Assembly: GCA_030035585.1 (NCBI GenBank)
Contig: CM057469.1
Coordinates: 64,621,501 to 64,685,500 of the forward strand
Source: Dugong dugon
Lineage: Eukaryota; Chordata; Mammalia; Sirenia; Dugongidae
DNA length: 64,000 nt
Direction of reading: 5' to 3'
Shown here: positions 11,801 through 22,043 of the stretch, one piece after another
How the letters are laid out: each line of letters begins with the position of its first letter
Numbering within the stretch: position 1 is the stretch's first letter
Notes under the pieces: model-generated
Seen by the model: only the letters and a program-made list of their open reading frames with translations
Database searches by the model: none
What the model was told of the DNA's origin: nothing
Made by a program: the position numbers and the translations under genes

Positions 11801-12577
11801 AAATCAAACACCTATGCTTTTCAAAAGACTTCACCAAAAGACTAAAGGGAGAACCTACAGACTGGGAAAAAATTTTTGGACAGTACAAGTCAGACAAAGG
11901 TCTAATCTCTATAATCTACAAGAATATCCAACACCTCCACAACAAAGAGACAAATAATCCGATTAAAAAATGGGCAAAGGAAATGAACAGACACTTCACC
12001 AAAGAAGACATTCAAATGGCAAACAGACACATGAGGAAATTTTCATGATCACTAGCTATTAGAGAAATGCAAATTAAAACCACAATGAGATACCATCTCA
12101 CCCCAGCATTACTGGCACGAATCAAAAACACTGGAAATAACAAATGTTGGAGGGGCTGCGGGGAGATCGGAACTCTTACGCTCTGCTGGTGGGAATGCAA
12201 AATGATACAACCATTTTGGAGAATGATATGGTGCTTCCTCAGAAAGCTAGAAATAGACATACCATTTGATTCAGCAATTCCACTCCTAGGAATATATCCT
12301 AGAGAAATAAGAGTCGTCACTCGATTAGACATATGCACACCTATGTTCATGGCAGCATTGTTCACAATAGCAAAACGATGGAAACAACCTAGATGTCCAT
12401 CAACAGATGAATGGATAAACAAACTATGGTACATACACACAAGAGTACTATGCAACGAGAAAGAACAACAATGAATCTGAGAACCATCTCATAACATGGA
12501 TGAAACTGGAGGACATTATTCTGAGTGAAATAAGTCAATCACAAAAGGACAAATATTGTATGAGACCTATATTGTAA
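8806..12577 (+). pseudogene. L1 ORF2 (endonuclease / reverse transcriptase), disrupted
   Basis: ORF2p nicks target DNA and copies the L1 RNA. The start at 8806 reads MTARNSHLAIITLTVNGLNA, the usual ORF2 start. The endonuclease domain runs to about 9500 with IIVGDFNTP near 9225-9250. The RT domain includes [37 protein letters not shown] and the residues after the catalytic loop (MIVYIENPK). The Cys-rich C-terminus has [18 protein letters not shown] near 12145-12200. Breaks: TGA at 8945, a frameshift at about 9425, stops near 9925, a frameshift near 10165, a stop near 10405, an indel in the catalytic FADD motif at 10854-10867, and frameshifts near 11560, 12050 and 12470. The stop at 12575-12577 follows the frame ending WMKLEDIILSEISQSQKDKY. 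Confidence 0.95.
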
Positions 12578-13742
12578 AAACCCATGAAAAAGTTCACCCA
12601 CAAAATGTAACTATCTTTGTTGGTTACCAGTGATAGGAGGGGTGGGGGGGAAATACTAAATAGGCAATAGGTAAGTGGCATCTTTGGTGAAGGGTGAGAC
12701 AGTACACAGTACAGGGGAAACTAGCACAACTTGTATAAGGAAAGGTCATGGAAGCCCCACAGACACATCCAAATTCCCTGAGGGACTGAATTGCTGGGGG
12801 GAGGGCTGTGGGGACCATGGTCTCGGGGAACATCTAGCTCAATTGCCATAACACAGCTTACAAAGATAATGCTCTACATTCGACCTTGGTGAGTGGTGTC
12901 TGGGGTCTTAAAAGCCTGTGAGTGGCCATCTAAGATACTCCACTGGTCTCATCCCCTCTGGACCAAGGGAGAATGAAGAGAACAGGATACAAGGAAAAGA
13001 TTAGTCCAAAGGACTAATTGTCCACAGCTACCAAGGCCTCCACCTGACTGAGTCCAGTATAGCTAGATGGTGCCTGGCTACCACCACTGACTGCTCTGAC
13101 CAGGATCACAACAGAGGGTTCTGGACAGAGCTGGAGAAGGATGTAGAACATAATTGTAACTCACAAAAAAGACCAGATTTATTGGCCTAAAGAGACTGGA
13201 GAAACCCTGAGAGTATGGCCCCCAGACACACTTTTAGCTCAGTGGTGAAGTTATCTCCGAGGTTCACCATTCAGCCTGGGAGTGGACAGCCCCATAAAAC
13301 CAAATGGGACTAGTGAAGTACATTATCCAGTGACAAGGGCCAGAAGGCAGAAGGGGACAAGGAAGCTGGTGTTAGGGAACCCAAGGTTGAGTAAGGATAT
13401 TGTTGATGTGTTGTGAGATTGTTAACCATTTTCATAGGGTAACATGTGTAGTATCTATTAAATGAGAAACTATTTTGTTCTGTAAGCCTTCATCTTAAAT
13501 GAGAATAACAGCACAATTGGAGGAGTGTAGTCAATGTCACTGAACTGTGCATGTAGAAATTTTTGAAATTGTGTATCTCTGGCTATGTGTATGTTCACCA
13601 AAAAAAAAAGGTTGAGAAGTTAAAGGGTTCGCATGTTGTGGGGTTGTTAGCCAATGTCATAAAACAATATGTGTACTACTGTTTCATGAGAAACTATCTG
13701 TTCTGTAAGCCTTCACCTGAAGTACAGTTAAAAAAAAAAAAA
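12578..13742 (+). other. L1 3'UTR with duplicated terminal module
   Basis: About 1.16 kb. A module of about 110 bases ending 'gttctgtaagccttcatc' (13385-13500) recurs at 13608-13730, ending 'gttctgtaagccttcacc'. Between the copies is a segment containing 'agaataacagcacaattgga' and ending in an A-tract near 13600-13609. The second L1 (27579-32063) has the same A-B-A order with a longer B, so the duplication is a family feature. Confidence 0.8.
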
Positions 13743-13769
13743 GAAAAAGGGAACTTCCATTTTACACAG

Positions 13770-13939
13770 AATTCCTAGGTGGTGCAAACAGTTACATGCT
13801 CGTCCGCTAATCAAAAGGTTGGTGGTTCAAGTCTACCCGGAGGTACCTCAGAAGAAAGGCCTGGCAATGTACATGCTAAAAACCAGCCATTGAAAACCCT
13901 GTGGAACACATTTCTCCTCTGACACACGTGAGGTCCCCT
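13770..13939 (+). repeat. AfroSINE-type SINE, 3'-truncated
   Basis: Head 'cctaggtggtgcaaacagtt', B-box-like 'ggtggttcaagtctaccc', then body 'aaaaccctgtggaacacatt'. It belongs to the 'cctaggtggtgcaaa' subfamily. The 3' tail is missing after 'gacacacgtgaggtcccc'. Confidence 0.85.
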
Positions 13940-14059
13940 TCCAAAATGAGGGAGAGTGGGGGCCAGACATAGTCTCAAGACAGAGACTTTAGTGGCTAGA
14001 AGAAGTGTATTAGAGAACTTGTTACGTTTGAGGGGCATGAGCCACTATCTGAAGTCCCT

Positions 14060-14270
14060 AAACCAAACCCAAAAGTATTGCTGTTGAGTTAATTCCAACT
14101 CATAGGGACCCTACAGGACAGAGGAGAACCGTCCCATAGGGTTTCCAAGGCTGTAAATCTTTATGGAAGCAGATTGCCACATCTTTCTCTTGTGGAGTGG
14201 CTGGTGGTTTTGAACCAATGACCTTTGGTTAGCAGCTGAGCATTTTTACCACCGTGCCACCAGGGCTCCA
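14060..14270 (-). repeat. AfroSINE-type SINE
   Basis: Starts with the reverse complement of the tail ('aaaccaaacccaaaag'), then 'tttccaaggctgtaaatc', and ends with the head 'accgtgccaccagggctcc'. Full length, moderately diverged. Confidence 0.92.
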
Positions 14271-14487
14271 GTTCTGAAATCCCTAGGTGGTACAATCAGT
14301 TAATGTGATCGGCTGCTAAGTGAAAGTTTGGAGATTTGACCTCATCCAGAGGCACCTGGGAAGAAAGACCTGCTGCTCGGCTTCCAGAAAATCAGCCATT
14401 GAAAACCCTGTGGAGCACAGTTCTCCTCTGACACACATTGGTCACCATAAGTCAGAATGGACTCAGTGGAAACTGGCCCATTCATTC
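14271..14487 (+). repeat. AfroSINE-type SINE
   Basis: Head 'gaaatccctaggtggtacaa', body 'gaaaaccctgtggagcacag', tail 'ataagtcagaatggactcag'. It abuts the previous SINE head to head. Confidence 0.88.
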
Positions 14488-14601
14488 TTCCCCACTTGGG
14501 TAGTTTGTTTACAGACTGGAGATAATTATTGAAAGAAATACGCCTGTTTCCTCACCTGTGCTTTCTAAAGTGGGCATTGTTGTCCCTCAGAGTATGAAAT
14601 A

Positions 14602-14781
14602 GATAAGATAGGTTAAACAGGTGCCGTGGTTAAGAGCCTGGCTACTAACGAAAAGGTTAGCAGTTCAAATTCACCAGCCGCTTCTTGGAAACCCTATAGG
14701 GCAGTTCTACCCTGTCCTATAGGGTTGCTATGAATCGGTATTGACTTGACGGCAACGGGTTTGGTTTGGTTTGGTTTGGGT
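14602..14781 (+). repeat. AfroSINE with target duplication
   Basis: Head 'gtgccgtggttaagagcctg', body 'ggaaaccctatagggcagtt', tail 'gacggcaacgggtttggttt'. The flanking direct repeats are 'agagtatgaaata' (14589-14601) and 'agagtttgaaata' (14782-14794), one mismatch. This is the tail class ending in repeated ggttt. Confidence 0.93.
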
Positions 14782-14794
14782 AGAGTTTGAAATA

Positions 14795-15634
14795 AAATAA
14801 TGTTTAAACCTCTCCTTTTTTGAACTTTTTTTTTTTTGCATGAGTGGTGCTTAGTTTTCTCTAAATTATCCAGTAACTTCATGCCATCCAGAACCCTTCT
14901 ATTTCTGCCTTCTTATACAACACTCACGTGATAAAATTATTTTATCTATATTTCATCAAGTAAGTTTTTCTACTGTATTATAAATAGTTTGAGGACTGGG
15001 CCATCTCTCTCTCTCTCTCTGTTTTTTTTTTTTTAAATCTTTCACAAGGCCTATCATGGTAAAGATAAGATAAATGTTTGTCATTTTTTTTTTTTTTTAT
15101 CTTGCTGCAAGCTACTCGCTTGTAGCCATCAGATCAGAAATAATGTGGGTGAAATAATCAATGCTAATGTATTGGAAAAACCAACATTACAAAATAAAGT
15201 CCAAATAAATGAATCTCTAGTAGTAAAAGTGTGAGACTGTGGAGGACAAGTAGGGATTTTTTTGAGACCACAGACTCTCTGCAATATTGGTCTAAATGAA
15301 TCAAATAGACAAACTAAACTGACGGTCAAAGTATTAAGACACATTTACTTAAGTACTCTCTGTTGTCATCTACAGAGTTCAATCCTTCTTATTTACTGGC
15401 CATCAGGCACCTGGTTCACAGATATCTTCTCCATCTCTAGTCCTGACATCACACTGGTTTAGTTCGATGTTAACGTGGGCTACCTATTCAATACTCTAAT
15501 TAATCTCAGTTCACTATCCTCCTCGACTCTGATAATAGCCACCTTCACTCCCACTACAATCACCCACTCCCACGTCTGGGAGCTTGGGAATTTTTACTTC
15601 TGAAATTGTAAAATATAACCACCTGCTCTCTAAC
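14795..15634. other. Non-coding spacer with simple repeats
   Basis: Contains a short (TC)n run at 15006-15020 and T-tracts near 15022-15035 and 15086-15098. No gene or further repeat family was recognised. Confidence 0.5.
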
Positions 15635-15854
15635 TGGAGTCCCTGGATGGTGCAAACAGTTAGGTGCTGGACTACTAACCTATAGATTGGAGGATTTGAA
15701 TCCACCCACAGACATCGTGGAAGAAAGACCTAGCAATCTACTTCTGAAAGATCACAGCGATTGAAAACCTTACGGAGCGATCTATTCTGAAACACATGGG
15801 GTTGCCATGAACTGGAATCAACTCTAAGGCAACTGATTTGCTTCTTTGGTTTGA
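15635..15854 (+). repeat. AfroSINE with target duplication
   Basis: Head 'ggagtccctggatggtgcaa', body and tail 'catgaactggaatcaactct'. It is flanked by the exact direct repeat 'ctctctaac' at 15626-15634 and 15855-15863. Confidence 0.92.
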
Positions 15855-15879
15855 CTCTCTAACCAGGCCTCCAACCAGT

Positions 15880-16065
15880 TCTGTCTGCACTTCTAACAAG
15901 TTCCCAGGCAATGTTAATGCTGCTGGTTAGGGACCAATTCTGAGAACCACTAGTAGAGCAATGGTTCTCAAAATTTATTATAGGTAAGAATCACCTGAGG
16001 ATCTTTTAAAATGTAGATTCTGATTCAGCGTATCTGGGGTGGAAATACAAATTCTCAGCAGGAAG
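15880..16065 (+). mobile_element. MER5-like hAT MITE remnants
   Basis: Two adjacent pieces. The first ends 'ttctgagaaccactagtaga'; the second begins 'agcaatggttctcaaaattt' and continues 'agaatcacctgaggatcttt'. The inverted pair ggttctcaa / gagaacca is the terminal repeat of the Charlie-related MER5 family of non-autonomous hAT elements. Confidence 0.65.
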
Positions 16066-16479
16066 CGAACAAGAAAGAACCCGGTTTGAAGCTCTGTCTC
16101 TAAATATCATCTTTAATCTTTCCAGTTCTATCACTACACCTATTTTTCGACCTCTTTGATATCTCCTATCCTTTGACCCCTCCATTTTCTCCTTATCTAT
16201 CATCCTCTTCCCCTTTTTAGTCCCTTCCCTTTAATACTTCTTTCTCTATTAGGTTCCTTAGTTCATGATTTCATTCAGCTTCTGGTCAATAACCTTTACA
16301 TTCTTGCCCTGTTTTTCTTCTGATGACCCATCAGTCCCACCAAGCCAAATCTTAATTTTGGATTAATCCAATTGCTAATCTCCTCTGGGTTACTGTGAGC
16401 TTTTCAGAGTTGCTGAAAATTCTCACAAGTCTATGAATAATGTTGCTATAAACTCAGAGCCTCCAAATTTGACTAGTCC

Positions 16480-17187
16480 CACAATGTGGAATAAAAACCT
16501 GTTTCTCCACTCAGCATTTTTTTCTCATTTTCCACAATGCTATTCAATTTTTTCTCTCTCTCTACTCCCTTGTCCTCCCTTGATTATGTTGCCTTCTCCT
16601 TTTCAGAAGAACCAATAAACTCCCCAATATGTAGACTCATTCTTTTTTCATTCATTCATATTACAAGTGAAAAGCTACCTGTCCAGGGCATATTGCTCAC
16701 TGTATACATGGATTTCCTCTATTCCTATCTGCTCAGAACTTTTTTCCCCTTAGTTTTTTTTTTTTTAATTTCTTTCTCAAATCACAACATCTCCTTGTCT
16801 ACTGACTCATTGTTACTAGCATTTAAAAATGCTCAGTTCTCTCCAATATTTAAAAATCCCTCTCTGGAGACCAGTCAAATTTGCCTACCAGGTACTCCTT
16901 CCTATCTCCTACTGTTCCTGGGCAAACTTCTTGAAAGATTTAAGTGCACTTACTATTTCTAGTGTATTTTCTACCACTTCTCTACTTACTGCAGTCTTAT
17001 GTGTGTGCTTACCATGATGTTTTTGACAAGACCACCAAATACCTCCATGTGCCTAAATCCAGTGAACAATTCTGTCTTTTTAATTTTTGGTTTCTCTAAA
17101 ACATTCATGAGATTGGCCACTTCCTCTTTTTTAAATGTTTCGTCCCCTTTCGTGCATTCCTGGTTTTGTTTCTATCTTTCCTAAGCT
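16480..17187 (+). mobile_element. L2 LINE fragment (5' part of this copy)
   Basis: Old, highly diverged L2. Blocks such as 'gggcaaacttcttgaaagat' and 'cattcatgagattggccact' follow the order of the L2 reverse transcriptase region, though no reading frame survives. It continues at 18226 after a younger L1 insertion. Confidence 0.5.
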
Positions 17188-17466
17188 TTCTTTTCTTTCT
17201 TTTTCTTTTTTTCATTGAGGCAAAAATATACGTAACAAAACATACATCTTCTCAATAATTTCTACGTCTACAACTCAGAAACATGGATTGCATTCAAGTT
17301 GTGTGACCACTCTCGCTATCCTTTTCCAAATCATTCCACCACCATTCACATAAACTCAAAGCCCGGTAAGCAAAAACTCCCCCTTTCCCTCTCCCTCCCA
17401 TGCCTGGAAACCACTGATAATCTTTGGTTTCTCTTTATTTACTTATTTCATATAAGTAAAACCATA
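17188..17466 (-). mobile_element. Old L1 3' end (minus strand)
   Basis: L1 3'UTR, reverse strand, beginning with a T-rich tract (the A-tail) and including 'attgcattcaagttgtgtga' and 'ctatccttttccaaatcatt'. The same segment type occurs at 27725-27950 and 62487-62740, also reverse. It continues as ORF2 coding remains at 17976-18225. Confidence 0.75.
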
Positions 17467-17975
17467 CCTCTTTAAAGTGTTGAAAAGCAAAGATGTCATC
17501 TTGAGGACTAAGGTGCGCCTGACCCAAGCCATGGTGTTTTCAGTCAGCTTGTATGCATGTGAAAGCTGGACGATGAATAAGGAAGCTGGAAGAAGAATTG
17601 ACACCTTTGAATTGTGGTGTGGGTGAAGAATATTGAAAATACCATGGACTGCCAAGAGAACAAACAAATCTGTCTTGGAAGAAGTACAACCAGAATGCTC
17701 CTTAGGAGCAAGGATGATGAGACTACGTCTCACATACTTTGGACATGTTTTCAGGAGGGATCAGTCTTTGTAGAAGGACATCGTGCTTGATAAAGAAGAA
17801 GGTCAGCAAAACAGAGGAAGACTCTCAATGAGATGGATCGACACAGGGACTGTAGCAATGGGCTCAAGCATAGCAACAATTGTAGGGATGGCACAGGACT
17901 GGACAGTGTTTCATTCTGTTGTGCCCAGGGTCCCTGTAAGTTGGAATCAGCTCGATGGCACCTAACAACAACAAG
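17467..17975 (+). mobile_element. RTE (BovB-like) 3' fragment inside L1
   Basis: The 3' end of an RTE LINE: 'gaggactaaggtgcgcctga', 'gaattgtggtgtgggtgaag', then the tail 'ctcgatggcacctaacaaca'. It is flanked by an approximate direct repeat ('aaaaccata' before, 'agaccata' after) and sits between the 3'UTR and ORF2 parts of a minus-strand L1, so it is younger than that L1. It is homologous to 58565-59090 and, reversed, 52034-52560. A weak frame survives around FELWC...NIPWTAKR, a conserved RTE C-terminal block. Confidence 0.9.
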
Positions 17976-18225
17976 AAGACCATATAACATTTATCCTTTT
18001 GCGACTGACTTATTTCGTTCAGCATGATGTTGCTAAGATTCATCCATGTCGCAGCATGCATTTCTCTTTATGGCTGAGTAGTATTCCATTGTGTGTATAG
18101 ACCACATTTTGTTTATCCATTCATCCGTTGATGGATATTTTGGTTGTTTCCACTGTTTAGCTATTGTGAAAAGTGTTTCAGTGAAATGAGTTTACAGGTC
18201 TTGTTTTCTTTTGAGACCTGTGTTT
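17976..18225 (-). pseudogene. L1 ORF2 C-terminal remnant
   Basis: On the minus strand this reads as the end of L1 ORF2: 'caacggatgaatggataaac' (STDEWINK), then 'acacaatggaatactactca' (HTMEYYS) and 'atgaatcttagcaacatcat'. It is the continuation of the L1 at 17188-17466, split by an RTE. Confidence 0.8.
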
Positions 18226-19721
18226 CCTCTGCTTGTCTCATGTATTAGTAGTTCTCAGAATCTTGCAAAAGCTCTATTCTCTTTTCATTGCACATACTCT
18301 CCTTAAGGCAACCCATCCAAATGATTTCCATGTTTCTATCTGCAACCCAGACCTTTCTTCTGAGAACCAAAATAGTATAATCTACCACACATTTTTACTT
18401 GGATGTCTCACTGATGCCTCAAATCCAATACATCCAAACATAAAGACATCACTGCTTCTTCTATTCCATGTAACTTTTATGTCTCTTATCTCTGGGAATT
18501 TCACCTAACGCAGAAATTTTGGGACTAATATTTAAATCATCATTTCCTTTGCCCAGGCTCTCATATTCAACTAGTCAGCATAGATTCTTGACTCTTGTCT
18601 TTTTGCTCTATCCACTCCATCATCTCATTCCAGGTGTGTATGCTTCAACATACATAGTAGTTAAGTTAAAAGTTTCCATTGTCTTCAGTCTTGCTCCACC
18701 CAACTCCCCATCTCCACTAACTGTAACAATCCTTTCTCAAACCTGCAGCCAAATGGATCTTTTAAAGGGGAAAATCCTTATTCCTTCACTCTCTGTTTAA
18801 AACTTTTCAATGGCTCCCCATTGTCTTTAAGGCAAAACCTGAAGGCACATGAGGAGGTTTATCCAAAAAATTGTATGAATATGTTCAATTCTATTTCATA
18901 ACTCAAAATTGATAGTGTAAATTACTTACAGTTAAGCCTCTTAAAACTTACCCCACAACCCTCGAAATCTTCAAGTAAAATTGATGTGTCATTAAAATCA
19001 CCACATTTGTCCAGTGACTTGGAGGACCCCTGAGGGCACTAACTAGAATGTTCTAGAATGTAAAGACAGAGTGGATTGAATACCTTTCTTCTTAGAGAGG
19101 ATTGAAAGCCCACTCACATGCTCAGAGGGACTTGGTTTCCTTTCCCTGGGCTAAAATTCTCACAACTCTAGTGGAGTTCTGGGAAAGGAAAATTTAAGTA
19201 TACCTACAAAGTTCCTTCTTATTCTGGAGGTCTGTGAAAGTAAGGGCTTCCTAAACCTAAAAGGACTAATAGTAATTGTGCGGTTGGTTAAGGCAGATGG
19301 CTTTCTGACTTTCTTGAGTTCTCCTCTCCCTTTCTTACACCAAGCTGCTCCTTCTCCTGTGTTCCCTAACTCAGTTAATAGCACCTTCATGCAAACAATT
19401 ACTCAGGCTGAAACCTTACTACCGTTCTCAGTTCCCCTCTTTCTCCTCTCCACGCCCAGTGATAAGTGAACATTGTCAGGGTTTACGTTTAAAATAGACC
19501 ATAAATGCAATCACCTTTTACCATGTCTTCTGGGGCTGCCCTCATCAAAGAAACTCTTATCTCTCACATGGAATATTGTGATTATTTTCTATCTGGTATC
19601 CCTGATTCCACATATGCATTCCTCCTCCACCACAGCATGTTCTCAACACAGCAGCTAGTTTGTATGTTTATAAATATATCATGTCACTTTCTTTCTTAGA
19701 ATTCTCAACTTGTTTCCCACT
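18226..19721 (+). mobile_element. L2 LINE fragment (middle)
   Basis: Includes 'acttggatgtctcactgatg' (the TWMS-type block after the RT motif), 'ggctccccattgtctttaag' and 'ttctcaacacagcagctagt', all in L2 order on the plus strand. No intact frame. Some parts, including 18900-19280, are too diverged to assign. Confidence 0.55.
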
Positions 19722-19736
19722 ACACTTAAATTAAGG

Positions 19737-19937
19737 AGCCCTGGTGGTCCAATGGTTGAGTGTTTGGCTGCTAACTGAAAGGTCAGTGATTCAAACCCGC
19801 CAGGGGCTCTTTGGGAGAAAAGACCTGGCTATGTGACCTGTAAAGATTACAGCCTAGGAAACCCTATGGGACAGTTCTACTCTGCTCTATAGGGTCACTA
19901 TGGGTCTGAATCAATTCGACGGCACATGACAACAACA
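19737..19937 (+). repeat. AfroSINE, first of two serial insertions
   Basis: Head 'gagccctggtggtccaatgg', tail 'aattcgacggcacatgacaa' plus acaacaaca, the RTE-type terminus. It is flanked by 'acacttaaattaagg' at 19722-19736 and again at 19938-19952. A third copy of this target lies beyond the next element. Confidence 0.95.
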
Positions 19938-19952
19938 ACACTTAAATTAAGG

Positions 19953-20278
19953 GCAGTGGTGGTTCGGTAGTAGAGAAACTTCCATGTGTAAGACACATGT
20001 TCTATTCCCGGCCAATGCACTTCATGTGCAGCCAACACCCGCCTTTCACTGGAGGCTTCTTTGTTGCTATGATGCTGAATAGGTTTCAGCAGAGCTTCCA
20101 GATTAAGATAGACTGGGAAGAAAGGGCTAGTGATCCACTTCTGAAAATCAGCCAATGAAAACCCTACGGATCACAACAGTCCAAGCCACAACTGTTCATG
20201 AGAATGGTGCAGGACTGGGCAGTGTTTCATTCCGTTCTGCATCAGGAGTTGAGTCTGACTCTATAGCAGTTATCAACA
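19953..20278 (+). repeat. Composite tRNA-like SINE with RTE tail
   Basis: A distinct SINE of about 325 bases. The head has a weak tRNA promoter look ('gtggttcggtagtagagaaa' and B-box-like 'tgttctattcccggcc'). The middle includes 'agtgatccacttctgaaaat' shared with AfroSINE, and the last 90 bases ('gcaggactgggcagtgtttc' to 'gcagttatcaacaac') match the RTE 3' end. It is bounded by 'acacttaaattaa' at 19938-19950 and 20279-20291, so it inserted at the same target as its neighbour. Confidence 0.75.
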
Positions 20279-20291
20279 ACACTTAAATTAA

Positions 20292-20712
20292 CATCCGGAT
20301 TCATTACTATGACATAACATCATCCTGTGTAGTCTCTGCCTTGTACTCTAATCTCATCTTGTATACAACAATCTTCCACTGCACTGTTCATGTGCTGGCT
20401 CTTTTTTATTCACATGTGTTTCTATTCAAATGATACTGCAGAGAGAAACTATCCTTCTAGAATGACACCCACCTACCTACCCACTGTAATTTATTACATG
20501 TTTTTCTTTTTGTTGCTGTTATTGTTGTTCACAACACTTATCACAGTGAGAATGTACCTGATTTGTTGATTTACTTTTCTATTACTTGTCCCTCTCAACC
20601 TGATTGTGAGCCCCATGAAAGCATGTTATTGTCAACATTTTCCCCAATGCTTAGGACATTGACTTGCATATAGTAGGTTATCAGATATTTGTTGAGTGAA
20701 TGAAAATATGAA
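20292..20712 (+). mobile_element. L2 LINE 3' end
   Basis: Ends with the typical L2 3' terminus: 'tgattgtgagccccatgaaa', 'gcatatagtaggttatcaga' and 'tatttgttgagtgaatgaaa'. With 16480-19721 it forms one broken L2. Confidence 0.7.
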
Positions 20713-21144
20713 TAATTACAAGGAAATTCAACTAGTGTATTTTAGGAGGGAAATCACCTAACTACTAACAATAAAAAATGTTAAAGTAGCTCCCATATTG
20801 AAAAAATAGATAAATTCTATTGCATTATTGCTGAACACTAAAACCTAATGTCTCAATGTTAACCAAAATATATTGATATTTAGTGTATTTGGTAAACTAT
20901 TATAATTTGTATGAAATTAGTTGTGTTTATGATTAATAATTTGAGCTTAAAAATTTTAAATCTAGTGTGTAACAGCTATTTTATATAATCAATTATGAAG
21001 TAAGTGGTTGAGAAAACTAAATTGCATAAAATGTCCAAATGTGGTAACAACAGAAGTAAGACAAAAATCACACCAACAAATTTGTTTTGTGATTATGTGT
21101 TTTCCTCACTCTTTCAAGACTGTATCTATGTTTTTTTTAAAAAC
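20713..21144. other. AT-rich unique spacer
   Basis: No gene or repeat recognised. It ends in a T/A-rich stretch (21131-21144) flanking the retroviral LTR. Confidence 0.5.
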
Positions 21145-21658
21145 TGTTTAAGGCCAGTCTAATAAAGTTGTCAAAGCAAAATGAAGTCTCTGTTAAAATT
21201 AAGGCTAAGAGTTTTATTGAAGGAATAGAGCAATCTGGATTGGGCAGCACTCTGTGAGAATTCACAAAAGTGCTCTGATGAAAGGAATTTTTCACAGAGT
21301 TTAAGTACAGAAAATTCAGGAACTTAGAAGAAAAACATTCTGATTGGTTGACATTTACAAAATCATGCATTAACAGACACAATTACAAGATCACTTAAAC
21401 ATTGTTTGTTAATCATCAAGTTTGAGGCAGTTAACATTTTAATCTATGGATATTTTAGGATCCAGCCTGGGAAAGTGTTCTTCCTGGGAGCATGCTGTGA
21501 GAGGAAGGGAGGGAAGGGGAGCCAGCAGGCTTCCAGAACTATTCTGGCTAATTGAGTTTTGAAAGTCAGCAGTAAACAACAAAAATGGAGTCCAGCCTGC
21601 ATCTTAGGCAGAAGCCTCTCCTTATGCCAAGCACCTAGGTTTTAGGGGCTCCTTCACA
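21145..21658 (-). repeat. ERV 3' LTR
   Basis: 514 bases, from 'tgtttaaggccagtctaata' to 'ggctccttcaca' on the plus strand; read on the minus strand it starts TGTGAAGG and ends TTAAACA. A polyadenylation signal (AATAAA, minus) is at 21213-21218. Its U3 part (21419-21658) is homologous to 32371-32625. By eye the two copies differ at well over a tenth of positions, indicating an old insertion. Confidence 0.88.
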
Positions 21659-21675
21659 AACCCTCTTTCTGATCA
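21659..21675 (-). other. Polypurine tract of the ERV
   Basis: On the minus strand 'gatcagaaagagggtt' directly precedes the LTR. This is where a retroviral plus-strand primer is expected. Confidence 0.6.
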
Positions 21676-22043
21676 AGAATTTCTATAGAAATTTTCTGAT
21701 CACTAATATAAGAGTGTCTTCTTCTGCATGGACTTATTTTCCTTGCATTTATTAGATTGCTGCCCACTTAAAACAGGCTTTTTTAAGACCCAGACGTACA
21801 GTTAGTCACCATCTGTTTATTGGTGGCTGCTTACCTTGATAAGCCTTTACGATCCCAGTCACTATCATACAGATAGCCAGGCACCACTTCTGACTTCTTT
21901 GCCATGCCAAAGCTTGGATCTCTGCTTCTGTGATCTTTTAAGAACAGATATGTTAAGAGTAGGGCCAAATTAATAGGAATACTTGGCATACAGGGGTATT
22001 GGCCAAGGTGAGGAGCTGAACTATTCTCTAAGGAATTGCTGTT

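Larger units (their letters stand above)
5735..13742 (+). mobile_element. Full-length L1 LINE (lineage-specific family)
   Basis: An autonomous-type L1 retrotransposon of about 8 kb with a GC-rich 5'UTR (5735-7381), ORF1 (7382-8382), a spacer, ORF2 (8806-12577) and a long 3'UTR ending in an A-tract at 13730-13742. The 5' end begins 'agcaaaatggcgatct', matching the start of another L1 at 63413, which supports this as a true 5' end. Both ORFs carry frameshifts and stops, so the copy is inactive. I found no convincing target site duplication; the 3' side is followed within about 30 bases by an AfroSINE. Confidence 0.95.

Noticed and set aside
21145-21658. Kinship of the LTRs at 21145 and 53220
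   Set aside because: No shared blocks by eye beyond the polyadenylation signal; they look like different families.
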